The translations under genes and the position numbers were made by a program. Below, one piece after another: positions 5,331-9,798 of a stretch of 10,262 bases of DNA. Numbering within the stretch: the stretch's first letter is position 1; every line of letters starts with the position of its first letter. This stretch comes from Baffinella frigidus (Eukaryota > Cryptophyceae > Cryptomonadales > Baffinellaceae), in NCBI GenBank assembly GCA_026770585.1, contig MU646308.1, positions 214,026-224,287 on the forward strand. The letters are read 5' to 3'. Below the pieces are notes generated by a model, which was not told where the DNA came from, did no database searches, and saw only the letters and a program-made list of their open reading frames with translations.

Positions 5331-5457
5331 AGCAGCCACCGGGGTCTTCACGGATGCAGTCCATCTAAATGATTTGTACCAGAATCTTATCCATTGCCCC
5401 GGATTTCAACCGGAATTTCCCCCGAGAATCCGGGGCAAAATATATTCGGTCGCTGCT
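5331..5457. mobile_element. 127-bp inverted-repeat element (AGCAGCCACCG)
   Basis: The ends AGCAGCCACCG (5331-5341) and CGGTCGCTGCT (5447-5457) match those of the palindrome at 3068-3127. The interior has TTGCCCCGGAT (5394-5404) paired with ATCCGGGGCAA (5428-5438) and the shared motif TTTGTACCAG (5373-5382). No coding capacity. Confidence 0.75.
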
Positions 5458-5505
5458 AAGTGTGGGGTCAACCTCCACGCTTGTCACCCTCGACGAGAAA
5501 CGCCG

Positions 5506-5507
<2 letters not shown>

Positions 5508-5545
<38 letters not shown>
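5508..5545. repeat. (CT)n microsatellite
   Basis: About 19 uninterrupted CT dinucleotides. It underlies Ser-Leu and Arg-Glu repeat open frames on the two strands. Confidence 0.97.
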
Positions 5546-5548
<3 letters not shown>

Positions 5549-5570
5549 CCTAAATGGTCTCTAAAAGAGG

Positions 5571-5762
5571 CCACACGAGAATGCTAGAGGGGCCTATTTA
5601 AAACCGATGTGCTTTTAATAGTGGGCATTTGTGTAGTAACTTTCGTTCATTGGTCACGTATCTCTGCGAAATTAGCACAGTCACGAGGTTGGAATACCCT
5701 ATCCTGGTACAAACGTTTACAACCCCACATGTAAAAAAGGTTCCTGTGGCATTCTCGAGTGG
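5571..5762 (+). mobile_element. MITE-like element C, same family as A and B
   Basis: About 192 bp, collinear with element B. It runs from CCACACGAGAATGCTAGAGG through TTTAAAACCGATGTGCTTTT, GTAACTTTCGTT, CACGAGGTTGGAATACCCTA and CCTGGTACAAAC to GCATTCTCGAGTGG. Compared with B it carries substitutions and small indels. It lies just past the CT microsatellite. I see no convincing target-site duplication. Confidence 0.85.
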
Positions 5763-5800
5763 GGGTCCTCTGTGATCTTTGAGGATGCTCCTCTAGGTCG

Positions 5801-5854
5801 TTTTCTTATTTTTCTTCTTCCGAAATGTTTTCTTGTTTTTCTTCTTCCGAAATG
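5801..5854. repeat. 27-bp tandem duplication, pyrimidine-rich
   Basis: Two 27-bp units with a single A/G difference, each a TTTTCTT-rich run ending CTTCTTCCGAAATG. They lie shortly upstream of the exon 4 acceptor copy and could have been its polypyrimidine tract. Confidence 0.9.
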
Positions 5855-5885
5855 TTGACCCAAATTTTCATTATCGTTTCCGCAG

Positions 5886-5908
5886 GATGACTTGAAGACG
5901 ACGCTACG
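5886..5908 (+). pseudogene. exon 4 5' copy with acceptor
   Basis: TTTCCGCAG| is followed by GATGACTTGAAGACGACGCT, encoding DDLKTTLR against DAVKTTLR of exon 4. It then passes into degenerate telomere-like repeats through GGAAACC. Only the 5' side of the exon is present. Confidence 0.85.
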
Positions 5909-5914
5909 GAAACC

Positions 5915-6128
5915 TTGAAACCTAAACCCCTAAGTCCTAAACCCTGAACCCTCACCCATTATCGTTGGTAACCTTGACCCCTACGAATAAACCCCCAACC
6001 CTAAACCTTGAATCCTAAACCCTAAACCCTAAACCCTAAACCCTTACCCTAAACCCTAAACCCTAAACCCTGAATCCCAAACCCCAAACTCCAAACTCCC
6101 AAGCCCAAGCCATTAACCCTAAACCCAA
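5915..6128. repeat. degenerate CCCTAAA repeats
   Basis: Long run of CCCTAAA heptamers, perfect at about 6010-6065, with variants CCCTGAA, CCCCAAA and CCCAAGC. It fills the intron directly before the exon 4 acceptor (AACTTCAG). Confidence 0.88.
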
Positions 6129-6134
6129 CTTCAG

Positions 6135-6221
6135 GATGCCGTGAAGACGACCCTACGAGAGCTCCTCCAGAAGGACGAGACAATGGACGAGAAGAACATC
6201 GGGGACTTTTCGGACCTCACC
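6135..6221 (+). CDS. PPIP5K: PPIP5K/VIP1 exon 4 (TLRELLQKDETMDE)
   Basis: Twenty-nine codons reading DAVKTTLRELLQKDE and TMDEKNIGDFSDLT. Animal PPIP5Ks have RVKARLHEILQKDRDF here, a helix in the phosphatase-like domain. The acceptor is ACTTCAG|GAT, in phase 0 with exon 3. The end is uncertain. A GT donor at 6222 (ACC|GTCTGC) ends in phase 0 and would pair with an exon 5 acceptor at 7018-7019. A GC donor at 6230 (TGCAG|GCGCGC) would extend the exon by VC plus two bases and pair in phase with the stronger acceptor at 7014-7015. Reading further meets TAA. A 5' copy precedes the exon and three 3' copies follow. Confidence 0.87.
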
Positions 6222-6306
6222 GTCTGCAGGCGCGCCCCCCGAAACCCGACCCCTCCCTCCCCCTTCCCGACATAACCAAGATGTTGAATAACCCTCAACC
6301 CTCGCG

Positions 6307-6333
6307 GACTTTTCGGACCTCGCCTTTTGCAGG
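6307..6333 (+). pseudogene. exon 4 3' copy 1
   Basis: GACTTTTCGGACCTCGCC matches the DFSDL(T) end of exon 4. The GTC of the putative GT donor is now TTT, while TTGCAG|GCGCGCC is retained. Confidence 0.8.
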
Positions 6334-6409
6334 CGCGCCCCCCGAAGCCCGACCCCTCCCGCCCCCCGCCAGACGAAACGCCGCTGTTGAATAACCCTCT
6401 ACCCTCGCG

Positions 6410-6430
6410 GACTTTCCGGATCGCACCGTC
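6410..6430 (+). pseudogene. exon 4 3' copy 2 with donor
   Basis: GACTTTCCGGATCGCACC followed by GTCTGT. It is more diverged and one codon position is disrupted, but the CACC|GTCTG junction is preserved. Confidence 0.75.
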
Positions 6431-6486
6431 TGTGCATGCGCGCGCCCCGAAACCTGCCCTAAAGGGAATGTTTCCTATAGGATCAT

Positions 6487-6648
6487 CCACACAGCGGGCT
6501 ACGAAGGGATTTTCGGGCTCTGAGAGCCCGAGTTTCCGTTACCTTATCCGTAAGAAACCCCCCTATGTCCCTGCAGATTGCCTACCGTAGGGTTCTAGGT
6601 CTTATCGCTTAAGGGTTATTCGAAATCCCTTCGAAGTCCGCTGTGTGG
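6487..6648. mobile_element. 162-bp MITE-like element (CCACACAGCGG ends)
   Basis: The ends CCACACAGCGG and CCGCTGTGTGG are exact inverted repeats and pairing extends inward (GGCTACGAAGGGATTTTCG against CGAAATCCCTTCGAAGT). TAGGATC lies just left (6478-6484, two bases from the end) and directly right (6649-6655), a possible imperfect target-site duplication. A shorter relative lies at 7857-7937. No coding capacity. Confidence 0.82.
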
Positions 6649-6693
6649 TAGGATCCTTCTGTAGGGTCCTATAGGGTCTAGTAGGTTTTCGCT

Positions 6694-6713
6694 GACTTTT
6701 CGGACCTCTCCGT
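6694..6713 (+). pseudogene. exon 4 3' copy 3 with donor
   Basis: GACTTTTCGGACCTCTCC followed by GTCCTA resembles the DFSDL(S) end of exon 4. It lies beyond the inserted element, so the element probably entered the duplicated array. Confidence 0.75.
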
Positions 6714-6836
6714 CCTAAACCCCAAACCAGGATGATAATCCCGCAAAATTGCAGATCGACAATCAACAATAACCCTAAACCCCAAACCCCAAAGTTGACA
6801 ACGCAAGTTGATTTTTAGATACCTGAACGCTTTACA
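6714..6836. other. intronic repeats before exon 5 copy
   Basis: Short CCCTAAA/CCCCAAA runs, one AAAGTTGACA at 6791-6800, and GATACCTGAACGCTTTACA at 6818-6836. The last matches the end of the intron before exon 5 (6996-7014), here cut off from its exon copy by a repeat insert. Confidence 0.65.
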
Positions 6837-6877
6837 ATAACCCTAAACCCCAAACCCCACACCCCACACCCCACACA
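6837..6877. repeat. telomere-like insert at exon 5 copy acceptor
   Basis: A tract of ATAACCCTAAACCCCAAACC followed by CCACACC units splits what is continuous at the retained exon: GCTTTACA, then the tract, then GGGAGGAGCA. Confidence 0.75.
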
Positions 6878-6878
6878 G

Positions 6879-6939
6879 GGAGGAGCATTTCTGGCAAACT
6901 ACCTCAGTAGTGCAGACAGTCAAAGCTATGGGAAATTCC
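6879..6939 (+). pseudogene. exon 5 5' copy with acceptor
   Basis: CACACAG| is followed by an in-frame copy reading EEHFWQTTSVVQTVKAMGN. It matches the first two thirds of exon 5 with four substitutions (Ser to Phe, Leu to Gln, Ser to Thr, Pro to Ser at the end), then runs into 14-bp repeats. The exon's 3' third and donor are missing. Confidence 0.88.
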
Positions 6940-6990
6940 AAAGTTGACACCCCAAAGTTGACACCCCAAAGTTGACACCCCAAAGTTGAC
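6938..6990 (+). repeat. 14-bp CCAAAGTTGACACC tandem repeat
   Basis: Four units with AAAGTTGAC at 6940, 6954, 6968 and 6982. A single copy occurs upstream at 6791 and another just after exon 5 at 7108. The reverse complement occurs as a dispersed cluster downstream of exon 5. Confidence 0.93.
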
Positions 6991-7019
6991 TGTCTGATAC
7001 CTGAATGCTTTACAGGGAG

Positions 7020-7104
7020 GAGCACTCGTGGCTGACGACCTCCGTAGTACAGTCAGTCAAGGCTATGGGGAACCCGACCCTCCGCCTCGGCCGACTCCGC
7101 TCAG
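7020..7104 (+). CDS. PPIP5K: PPIP5K/VIP1 exon 5 (VVQSVKAMGNP)
   Basis: Codons read EHSWLTTSVVQSVKAMGNP and TLRLGRLRS plus one base (G) of a Gly codon completed by exon 6. Animal PPIP5Ks have [24 protein letters not shown] in this interval, and the xxxVKAxGNP core with the following helix is compatible. The donor is CGCTCAG|GTGAAA. The start is ambiguous. The textbook acceptor is TTTACAG| at 7015, adding G plus one Glu codon, which would need a phase-2 (GC) donor on exon 4. The coordinate given uses GGGAG| at 7019, in phase with the GT donor of exon 4. A 5' copy lies upstream and a 3' copy downstream. Opposed short repeats flank the exon. Confidence 0.82.
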
Positions 7105-7107
7105 GTG

Positions 7108-7211
7108 AAAGTTGACGCCACTGTCAACTTTAGAAAGTGGCCCCAGATTGTCAACTTTTGAATAGCCACTGTCAACTTTAGAATGGCCACTAAGTTGGCA
7201 ATGTCAACTTT
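7108..7211 (-). repeat. TGTCAACTTT cluster, inverted to upstream array
   Basis: TGTCAACTTT occurs at 7122, 7149, 7170 and 7202, mostly within TGTCAACTTTAGAA-TGGCC units. It is the exact reverse complement of the AAAGTTGACA units upstream of exon 5. One AAAGTTGAC at 7108 can also pair locally with 7122. Confidence 0.9.
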
Positions 7212-7240
7212 AGAGTAGCCAAACTAATCTCGAGAATGGT

Positions 7241-7265
7241 CTCTGCATCGGCAGCCTCCACTCAG
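7241..7265 (+). pseudogene. exon 5 3' copy with donor
   Basis: CTCTGCATCGGCAGCCTCCA then CTCAG matches the end of exon 5 (CTCCGCCTCGGCCGACTCCG then CTCAG) at 20 of 25 positions and is followed by GTTGCA. The pattern matches the other exons. Confidence 0.7.
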
Positions 7266-7285
7266 GTTGCAAAGCCATTCCTCTA

Positions 7286-7660
7286 AGCCCAAAACCCTGA
7301 TCTCAAAACCTGAAACCCAGATCTCAAAACCTGAGACCCTAAACCCTAAACCCTGTAACCTGAACCCTAGACCTTAAACCCTGAACACCAAGCACCAAAC
7401 GCTAAACCCCATTCCCTGAACCCGCAACACTTCATTCCAAACCCTAAACCCTAAACCATGAACCCTAAACCCTAAACCCTAGCCCCTAAACCCTAAACCC
7501 TAAACCCTTAACCCCAAACCCTACACCCTAAACCCTACACCCTAGACCCTAAACCGACCCTAAACCCTGCACCCTAAAACAAAAACAAAAAACTAACTCT
7601 AGACACCAAACACCAAACCCTAAAGCCCAAACCCCCAACCCCAAACCATAAACCCTCAAC
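7286..7660. repeat. long degenerate CCCTAAA tract
   Basis: About 370 bp of telomere-like heptamers, best preserved at 7440-7510, with variants such as CCCTGAA, CCCTACA, CACCAAA and AAAACAAAAAC. No coding segment. Confidence 0.9.
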
Positions 7661-7672
7661 GCAACCTGGCTG

Positions 7673-7737
7673 GCATTCGGAAGCTGCTCGAATAGATGGA
7701 CAAACACATGGCGGTTGCCAAGGAGAACTTCGGAACC
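7673..7737 (+). pseudogene. exon 6 5' copy, stop codon and lost AG
   Basis: Matches the first two thirds of exon 6 (IRKLLE-stop-MDKHMAVAKENFGT). Two lesions are visible: GAG became TAG at 7693-7695, and the acceptor CTGGCAG became CTGGCTG. After GGAACC it fades into CCCTGAACCC repeats. The 3' part is missing. Confidence 0.92.
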
Positions 7738-7856
7738 CTGAACCCTAGACCCTCAACTCTCATCCCGAAACCCGAAACCACAACCTTTACACCATGACAC
7801 ACAAACCATCAAACAGAGAAAAAAAAGAGAAAAAAGACGTTTGTTGTGTGGTGTTT
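7738..7856. other. intronic sequence between exon 6 copy and MITE
   Basis: Degenerate CCCTAGACC/CCCGAAA repeats, then an A-rich run (AGAGAAAAAAAAGAGAAAAA). An open frame starting at 7794 reads through the next element into exon 6, but its first half is element sequence. Confidence 0.6.
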
Positions 7857-7937
7857 CCACACAGAGGGCTACGAGGGGATTTTCGGGCAAAATCCCTGCG
7901 AAGTTCGGGCAAAATCCCTGCGAAGTCCGCTGTGTGG
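7857..7937. mobile_element. 81-bp short relative of CCACACAGCGG element
   Basis: The ends CCACACAGAGGGCTACGA and TGCGAAGTCCGCTGTGTGG match the element at 6487-6648, but most of the middle is missing. A 22-bp unit beginning TTCGGGCAAAATCCC is tandemly duplicated inside (7882-7903 and 7904-7925). It ends about 28 bp before the exon 6 acceptor. Confidence 0.82.
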
Positions 7938-7965
7938 GTTGTGAGGAGTCAACGCATCCTGGCAG

Positions 7966-8057
7966 GCATTCGGAAGCTGCTCGAGGAGATGGACAAGCAT
8001 ATCGCGGTTGCTAAGGAGAACTTCGGGACGGAGAGCCCCGGGAAGAAAAAGATGACC
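7966..8057 (+). CDS. PPIP5K: PPIP5K/VIP1 exon 6 (IRKLLEEMDKHI)
   Basis: Two bases complete the Gly codon from exon 5, then 30 codons read IRKLLEEMDKHIAVAKENFG and TESPGKKKMT. The acceptor is CTGGCAG|GCATT and the donor is ATGACC|GTAACC, phase 0 to exon 7. In animal PPIP5Ks the equivalent is a helix (VYSLIQSLTSQI) followed by a variable, partly charged stretch before the RRWSKLE helix, so the weak conservation of the second half is expected. A broken 5' copy lies 293 bp upstream, and a 3' copy with an in-frame 15-nt deletion lies 326 bp downstream. A MITE-like element ends just upstream. Confidence 0.87.
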
Positions 8058-8061
8058 GTAA

Positions 8062-8180
8062 CCCCTCACCCCTAAACCCCTAACCCCAGACCAAAACTTA
8101 GGGTTTTAACCCTAAACCCAAAGACATAATCCCTCAAGTTGCCTAATCCCCGAACCCCAAACCCTGAACCCTGTGAGATG
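8062..8180. repeat. CCCTAAA-like repeats, unit repeated at 8390
   Basis: Degenerate C-rich heptamers. The stretch with AAGTTGCCTAATCCCC (8136) and CCCTGTGAGA recurs at 8461 onward, about 325 bp later. That is the same offset as between the exon 6 donor (8058) and its copy (8384), so exon end and intron were duplicated together. Confidence 0.8.
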
Positions 8181-8195
8181 CGACGAGAATCGCTT

Positions 8196-8340
8196 CAGGG
8201 TTTTGGGTTCGGGTTGTAGGGTTCAGGGCTTAGGGTTTTATGTTTGGGGTTCAGGGTTCAGGGTTCAGGGTGTAAGGTTCAGGGCTTAGGGTTGATGTTT
8301 GGGGGTTGGGGGTTGGGGGTGAGGGTTGAGGGTTCCAGGG
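8196..8340. repeat. G-rich inverted telomere-like island
   Basis: The strand composition flips from C-rich to G-rich: GGGTTCAGGG, GGCTTAGGGTTTTATG and GGGGGTTGGGGGTTGGGGG. C-rich tracts lie on both sides, so the RNA or single strand could fold across them, and the G-runs could form quadruplexes. Confidence 0.85.
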
Positions 8341-8347
8341 GTTTGGA

Positions 8348-8383
8348 GTTGCCAAGGAGAACCCCGGGAAGAAAAAGATGACC
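8348..8383 (+). pseudogene. exon 6 3' copy, 15-nt deletion, with donor
   Basis: GTTGCCAAGGAGAAC joins directly to CCCGGGAAGAAAAAGATGAC, missing the five codons FGTES of exon 6 in frame, and ends ACC|GTAAAT. Only the 3' half of the exon is present. Confidence 0.9.
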
Positions 8384-8389
8384 GTAAAT

Positions 8390-8640
8390 CAGCCCTAAAT
8401 CCTCAGCCCTAAATCCCAAGCCCCAGACCCAAAACCCTAAACCCAAAAACCTAATCCCTTAAGTTGCCTAATCCCCACACCCCAAACCTAAACCCTGTGA
8501 GACCCCGCATCCTAATCCCTAAACCCTAAACCCTAAACCCTAAGCCCTAAACCCCAAACCCAAAACCCTAAACCCTAAACCCTAAACCCAAAACCCTAAA
8601 CCCTAAACCCAAAACCCTAAACCCTAAACCCCAGACCCTG
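8390..8640. repeat. CCCTAAA / CCCAAAA repeat tract
   Basis: Degenerate then nearly perfect CCCTAAACCCTAAA runs (about 8520-8635). Includes the second copy of the AAGTTGCCTAATCCCC segment. Confidence 0.9.
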
Positions 8641-8643
8641 CAG

Positions 8644-8700
8644 GATGTGGCGCACCAGATCGCTAGAGAATGGCGACACTTTGCGCCGCATGCACTCCCT
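8644..8700 (+). pseudogene. exon 7 5' copy 1, frameshifted
   Basis: CTGCAG| is followed by GATGTGGCGCACCAGATCG, then lacks two bases relative to exon 7 (CTAGAGAATGG for AGCTGGAGAACGG). Similarity continues to GCATGCACTCCC. The deletion shifts the frame. The 3' third and donor are missing. Confidence 0.88.
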
Positions 8701-8876
8701 AATCCCCAATCCTGCACCCCCAATCCATAACCCATAACTCATAACCCATAACCCATAACCCATAACCCCTACACCAATACACACCAATTCCCAAATCCAA
8801 AACAAACTGAACGGAAACTCCTACACCCCAAACACCAAACCGTGAACGAATACTAACCCCTGGCCCCCCCAGACTT
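8701..8876. repeat. CCCATAA heptamers and C-rich intron
   Basis: CCCATAA units at about 8725-8770, then mixed C-rich sequence including AAAACAAACTGAACGG. A related segment recurs near 9180 (AAAACAAACTAAATGG), suggesting another duplicated intron piece. Confidence 0.75.
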
Positions 8877-8895
8877 TCAAAAAAAAAAGGTGATC
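8877..8895 (+). pseudogene. possible exon 6 3' scrap
   Basis: AAAAAAAAGGTGATC followed by GTAGAG resembles the AAGAAAAAGATGACC|GTAACC end of exon 6. It is short and A-rich, so chance similarity is possible. Confidence 0.3.
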
Positions 8896-8952
8896 GTAGA
8901 GGGGATTTGATCCGCTTCAGGTCCCAGAAAGCCCCTCAAGGCTGGACGCTTG

Positions 8953-9069
8953 CGGAACTAAACCCCCACACCCTGACGCAGGATGTCGCGCACCAGATCT
9001 GTTTTGATTTAGGGTCAGGGTTGGGGTTTGGGGTTTGGAGTTTGGGGCTGGAGAATGGCGAGACGTTGG
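8953..9069 (+). pseudogene. exon 7 5' copy 2, split by G-rich insert
   Basis: The intron end CGGAACTAAACCCCCACACC (from 8953) and acceptor match 9261-9289. GATGTCGCGCACCAGATC at 8982-8999 is the start of exon 7, then about 47 bp of G-rich telomere-like sequence intervenes, and GCTGGAGAATGGCGAGACGT (from 9047) resumes the exon almost where it left off. The last third and donor are absent. Confidence 0.88.
9000..9046 (+). repeat. G-rich telomere-like insert in exon 7 copy
   Basis: TTTAGGGTCAGGGTTGGGG, then GTTTGGGGTTTGGAGTTTGGG, replacing only two bases (GA) of the exon copy. Same G-rich orientation relative to the exon as the insert at 1887-1940. Confidence 0.85.
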
Positions 9070-9097
9070 CCATACCCGGAACCCCGCATCCTTACAC

Positions 9098-9178
9098 CTA
9101 CAACCCCAAATCCCAAACCCCAAACCCCAAACCCCAAACCCCAAACCCCAAACCCCAAACCCCAACCCTAACCCTGAA
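9098..9178. repeat. CCCCAAA heptamer tract
   Basis: Nine or so near-perfect CCCCAAA units ending in CCCTAACCCTGAATC. Same repeat type as the window start. Confidence 0.92.
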
Positions 9179-9289
9179 TCAAAACAAACTAAATGGTAAA
9201 CCCGAAACCCCACACCCTAAATCACGCCACATCAAACAATCTAAACCCAAAATCCTGAAGCGGAACTAAACCCCCACACCCTTTCGCAG

Positions 9290-9385
9290 GATGTCGCGCA
9301 CCAGATCGAGCTGGAGAACGGCGAGACGTTGCGCCTCATGCACTCCCGCTGGCAGAAGCTCTATAACGATATCTGGGACGAGAAG
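9290..9385 (+). CDS. PPIP5K: PPIP5K/VIP1 exon 7 (LMHSRWQKLYNDIWDEK)
   Basis: Thirty-two codons reading DVAHQIELENGETLRL and MHSRWQKLYNDIWDEK. Animal PPIP5Ks have [21 protein letters not shown] directly before the ISKIPDIYD motif, matching the ETLRLM-SRWQKL order here. The acceptor is CTTTCGCAG|GAT and the donor is GAGAAG|GTGGGT, phase 0 on both sides. Two 5' copies precede it and two 3' copies follow. The exon is GC-rich compared with its repetitive introns. It is the only complete copy. Confidence 0.93.
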
Positions 9386-9583
9386 GTGGGTTTGGGGCTC
9401 GAGATTTGAATAGGTTTGAGGCTTGACGTTCAGAGCTGAGGGTCGAGGGTTTAGGGATGTTTTAGGGTTGAGTGTTTGGGTTGTAGGGTATGGGGTTGAG
9501 GTTGTGGTGAGGGTTGGGTTAAGGTTGGTTTAGGGGTTGGGGTTTAGGGTGGTGGATGCAGGGGTTGGAGTGTAGGGTGTTGG
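9386..9583. repeat. degenerate GGGTTTAGG G-rich tract
   Basis: G- and T-rich imperfect heptamers in the intron after exon 7, with GGATGCAGGGGTTGG words. The orientation is opposite to most other repeat tracts in the window. Confidence 0.8.
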
Positions 9584-9636
9584 ATGCACTCCCGCTGGCA
9601 GAAGCTCTACTCTAGCTCGATATCTGGGACAAGAGG
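9584..9636 (+). pseudogene. exon 7 3' copy 1 with donor, 8-nt insertion
   Basis: ATGCACTCCCGCTGGCAGAA, then GCTCTA as in exon 7, then an 8-nt insertion (CTCTAGCT) that breaks the frame, then CGATATCTGGGACAAGAGG|GTGCTG. No acceptor side. Confidence 0.88.
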
Positions 9637-9740
9637 GTGCTGCTTCGGGGTTTGGGGTTCAGGTTTGGGTCATGATTTGGGGTTAAGGGTGTCGGGGCGG
9701 TTTGGAGTCGAGGAATCAGGGGTTCTAGGGTTTGATGATT
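9637..9740. repeat. G-rich intron spacer
   Basis: GGGGTTTGGGGTTCAGG-type degenerate repeats and one TCTAG|GGTTTG near 9725-9732 that could act as a weak acceptor for the next exon copy. Confidence 0.6.
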
Positions 9741-9788
9741 TTGCACTCCCGCTGGAAGAAGCTGTACAACGATGTCTGGGACGAGACT
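9741..9788 (+). pseudogene. exon 7 3' copy 2 with donor, frame intact
   Basis: Reads LHSRWKKLYNDVWDET in frame with exon 7, without indels. The differences within the shared codons are two synonymous changes and Q to K, I to V and K to T. It is followed by GTCGTT. It has no copy of the exon's 5' part. Listed as a copy, although an alternative role is conceivable because upstream GGT TTG ATG ATT is open. Confidence 0.8.
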
Positions 9789-9798
9789 GTCGTTGTTA

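Larger units (their letters stand above)
6201..6455 (+). repeat. 103-bp tandem array at exon 4 end
   Basis: The end of exon 4 plus its downstream intron is repeated with a period of exactly 103 bp, as judged by GACTTT at 6204, 6307 and 6410. The units share GGCGCGCCCCCCGAA, CCGACCCCTCC and TTGAATAACCCTC. This is a direct example of an exon-intron boundary duplicated in tandem. Confidence 0.9.

Noticed and set aside
6131-6590. 119- and 87-codon frames around the exon 4 array
   Set aside because: They are alternative-frame and antisense readings of the 103-bp repeats and the adjacent element. The exon 4 frame is the one matching PPIP5K.
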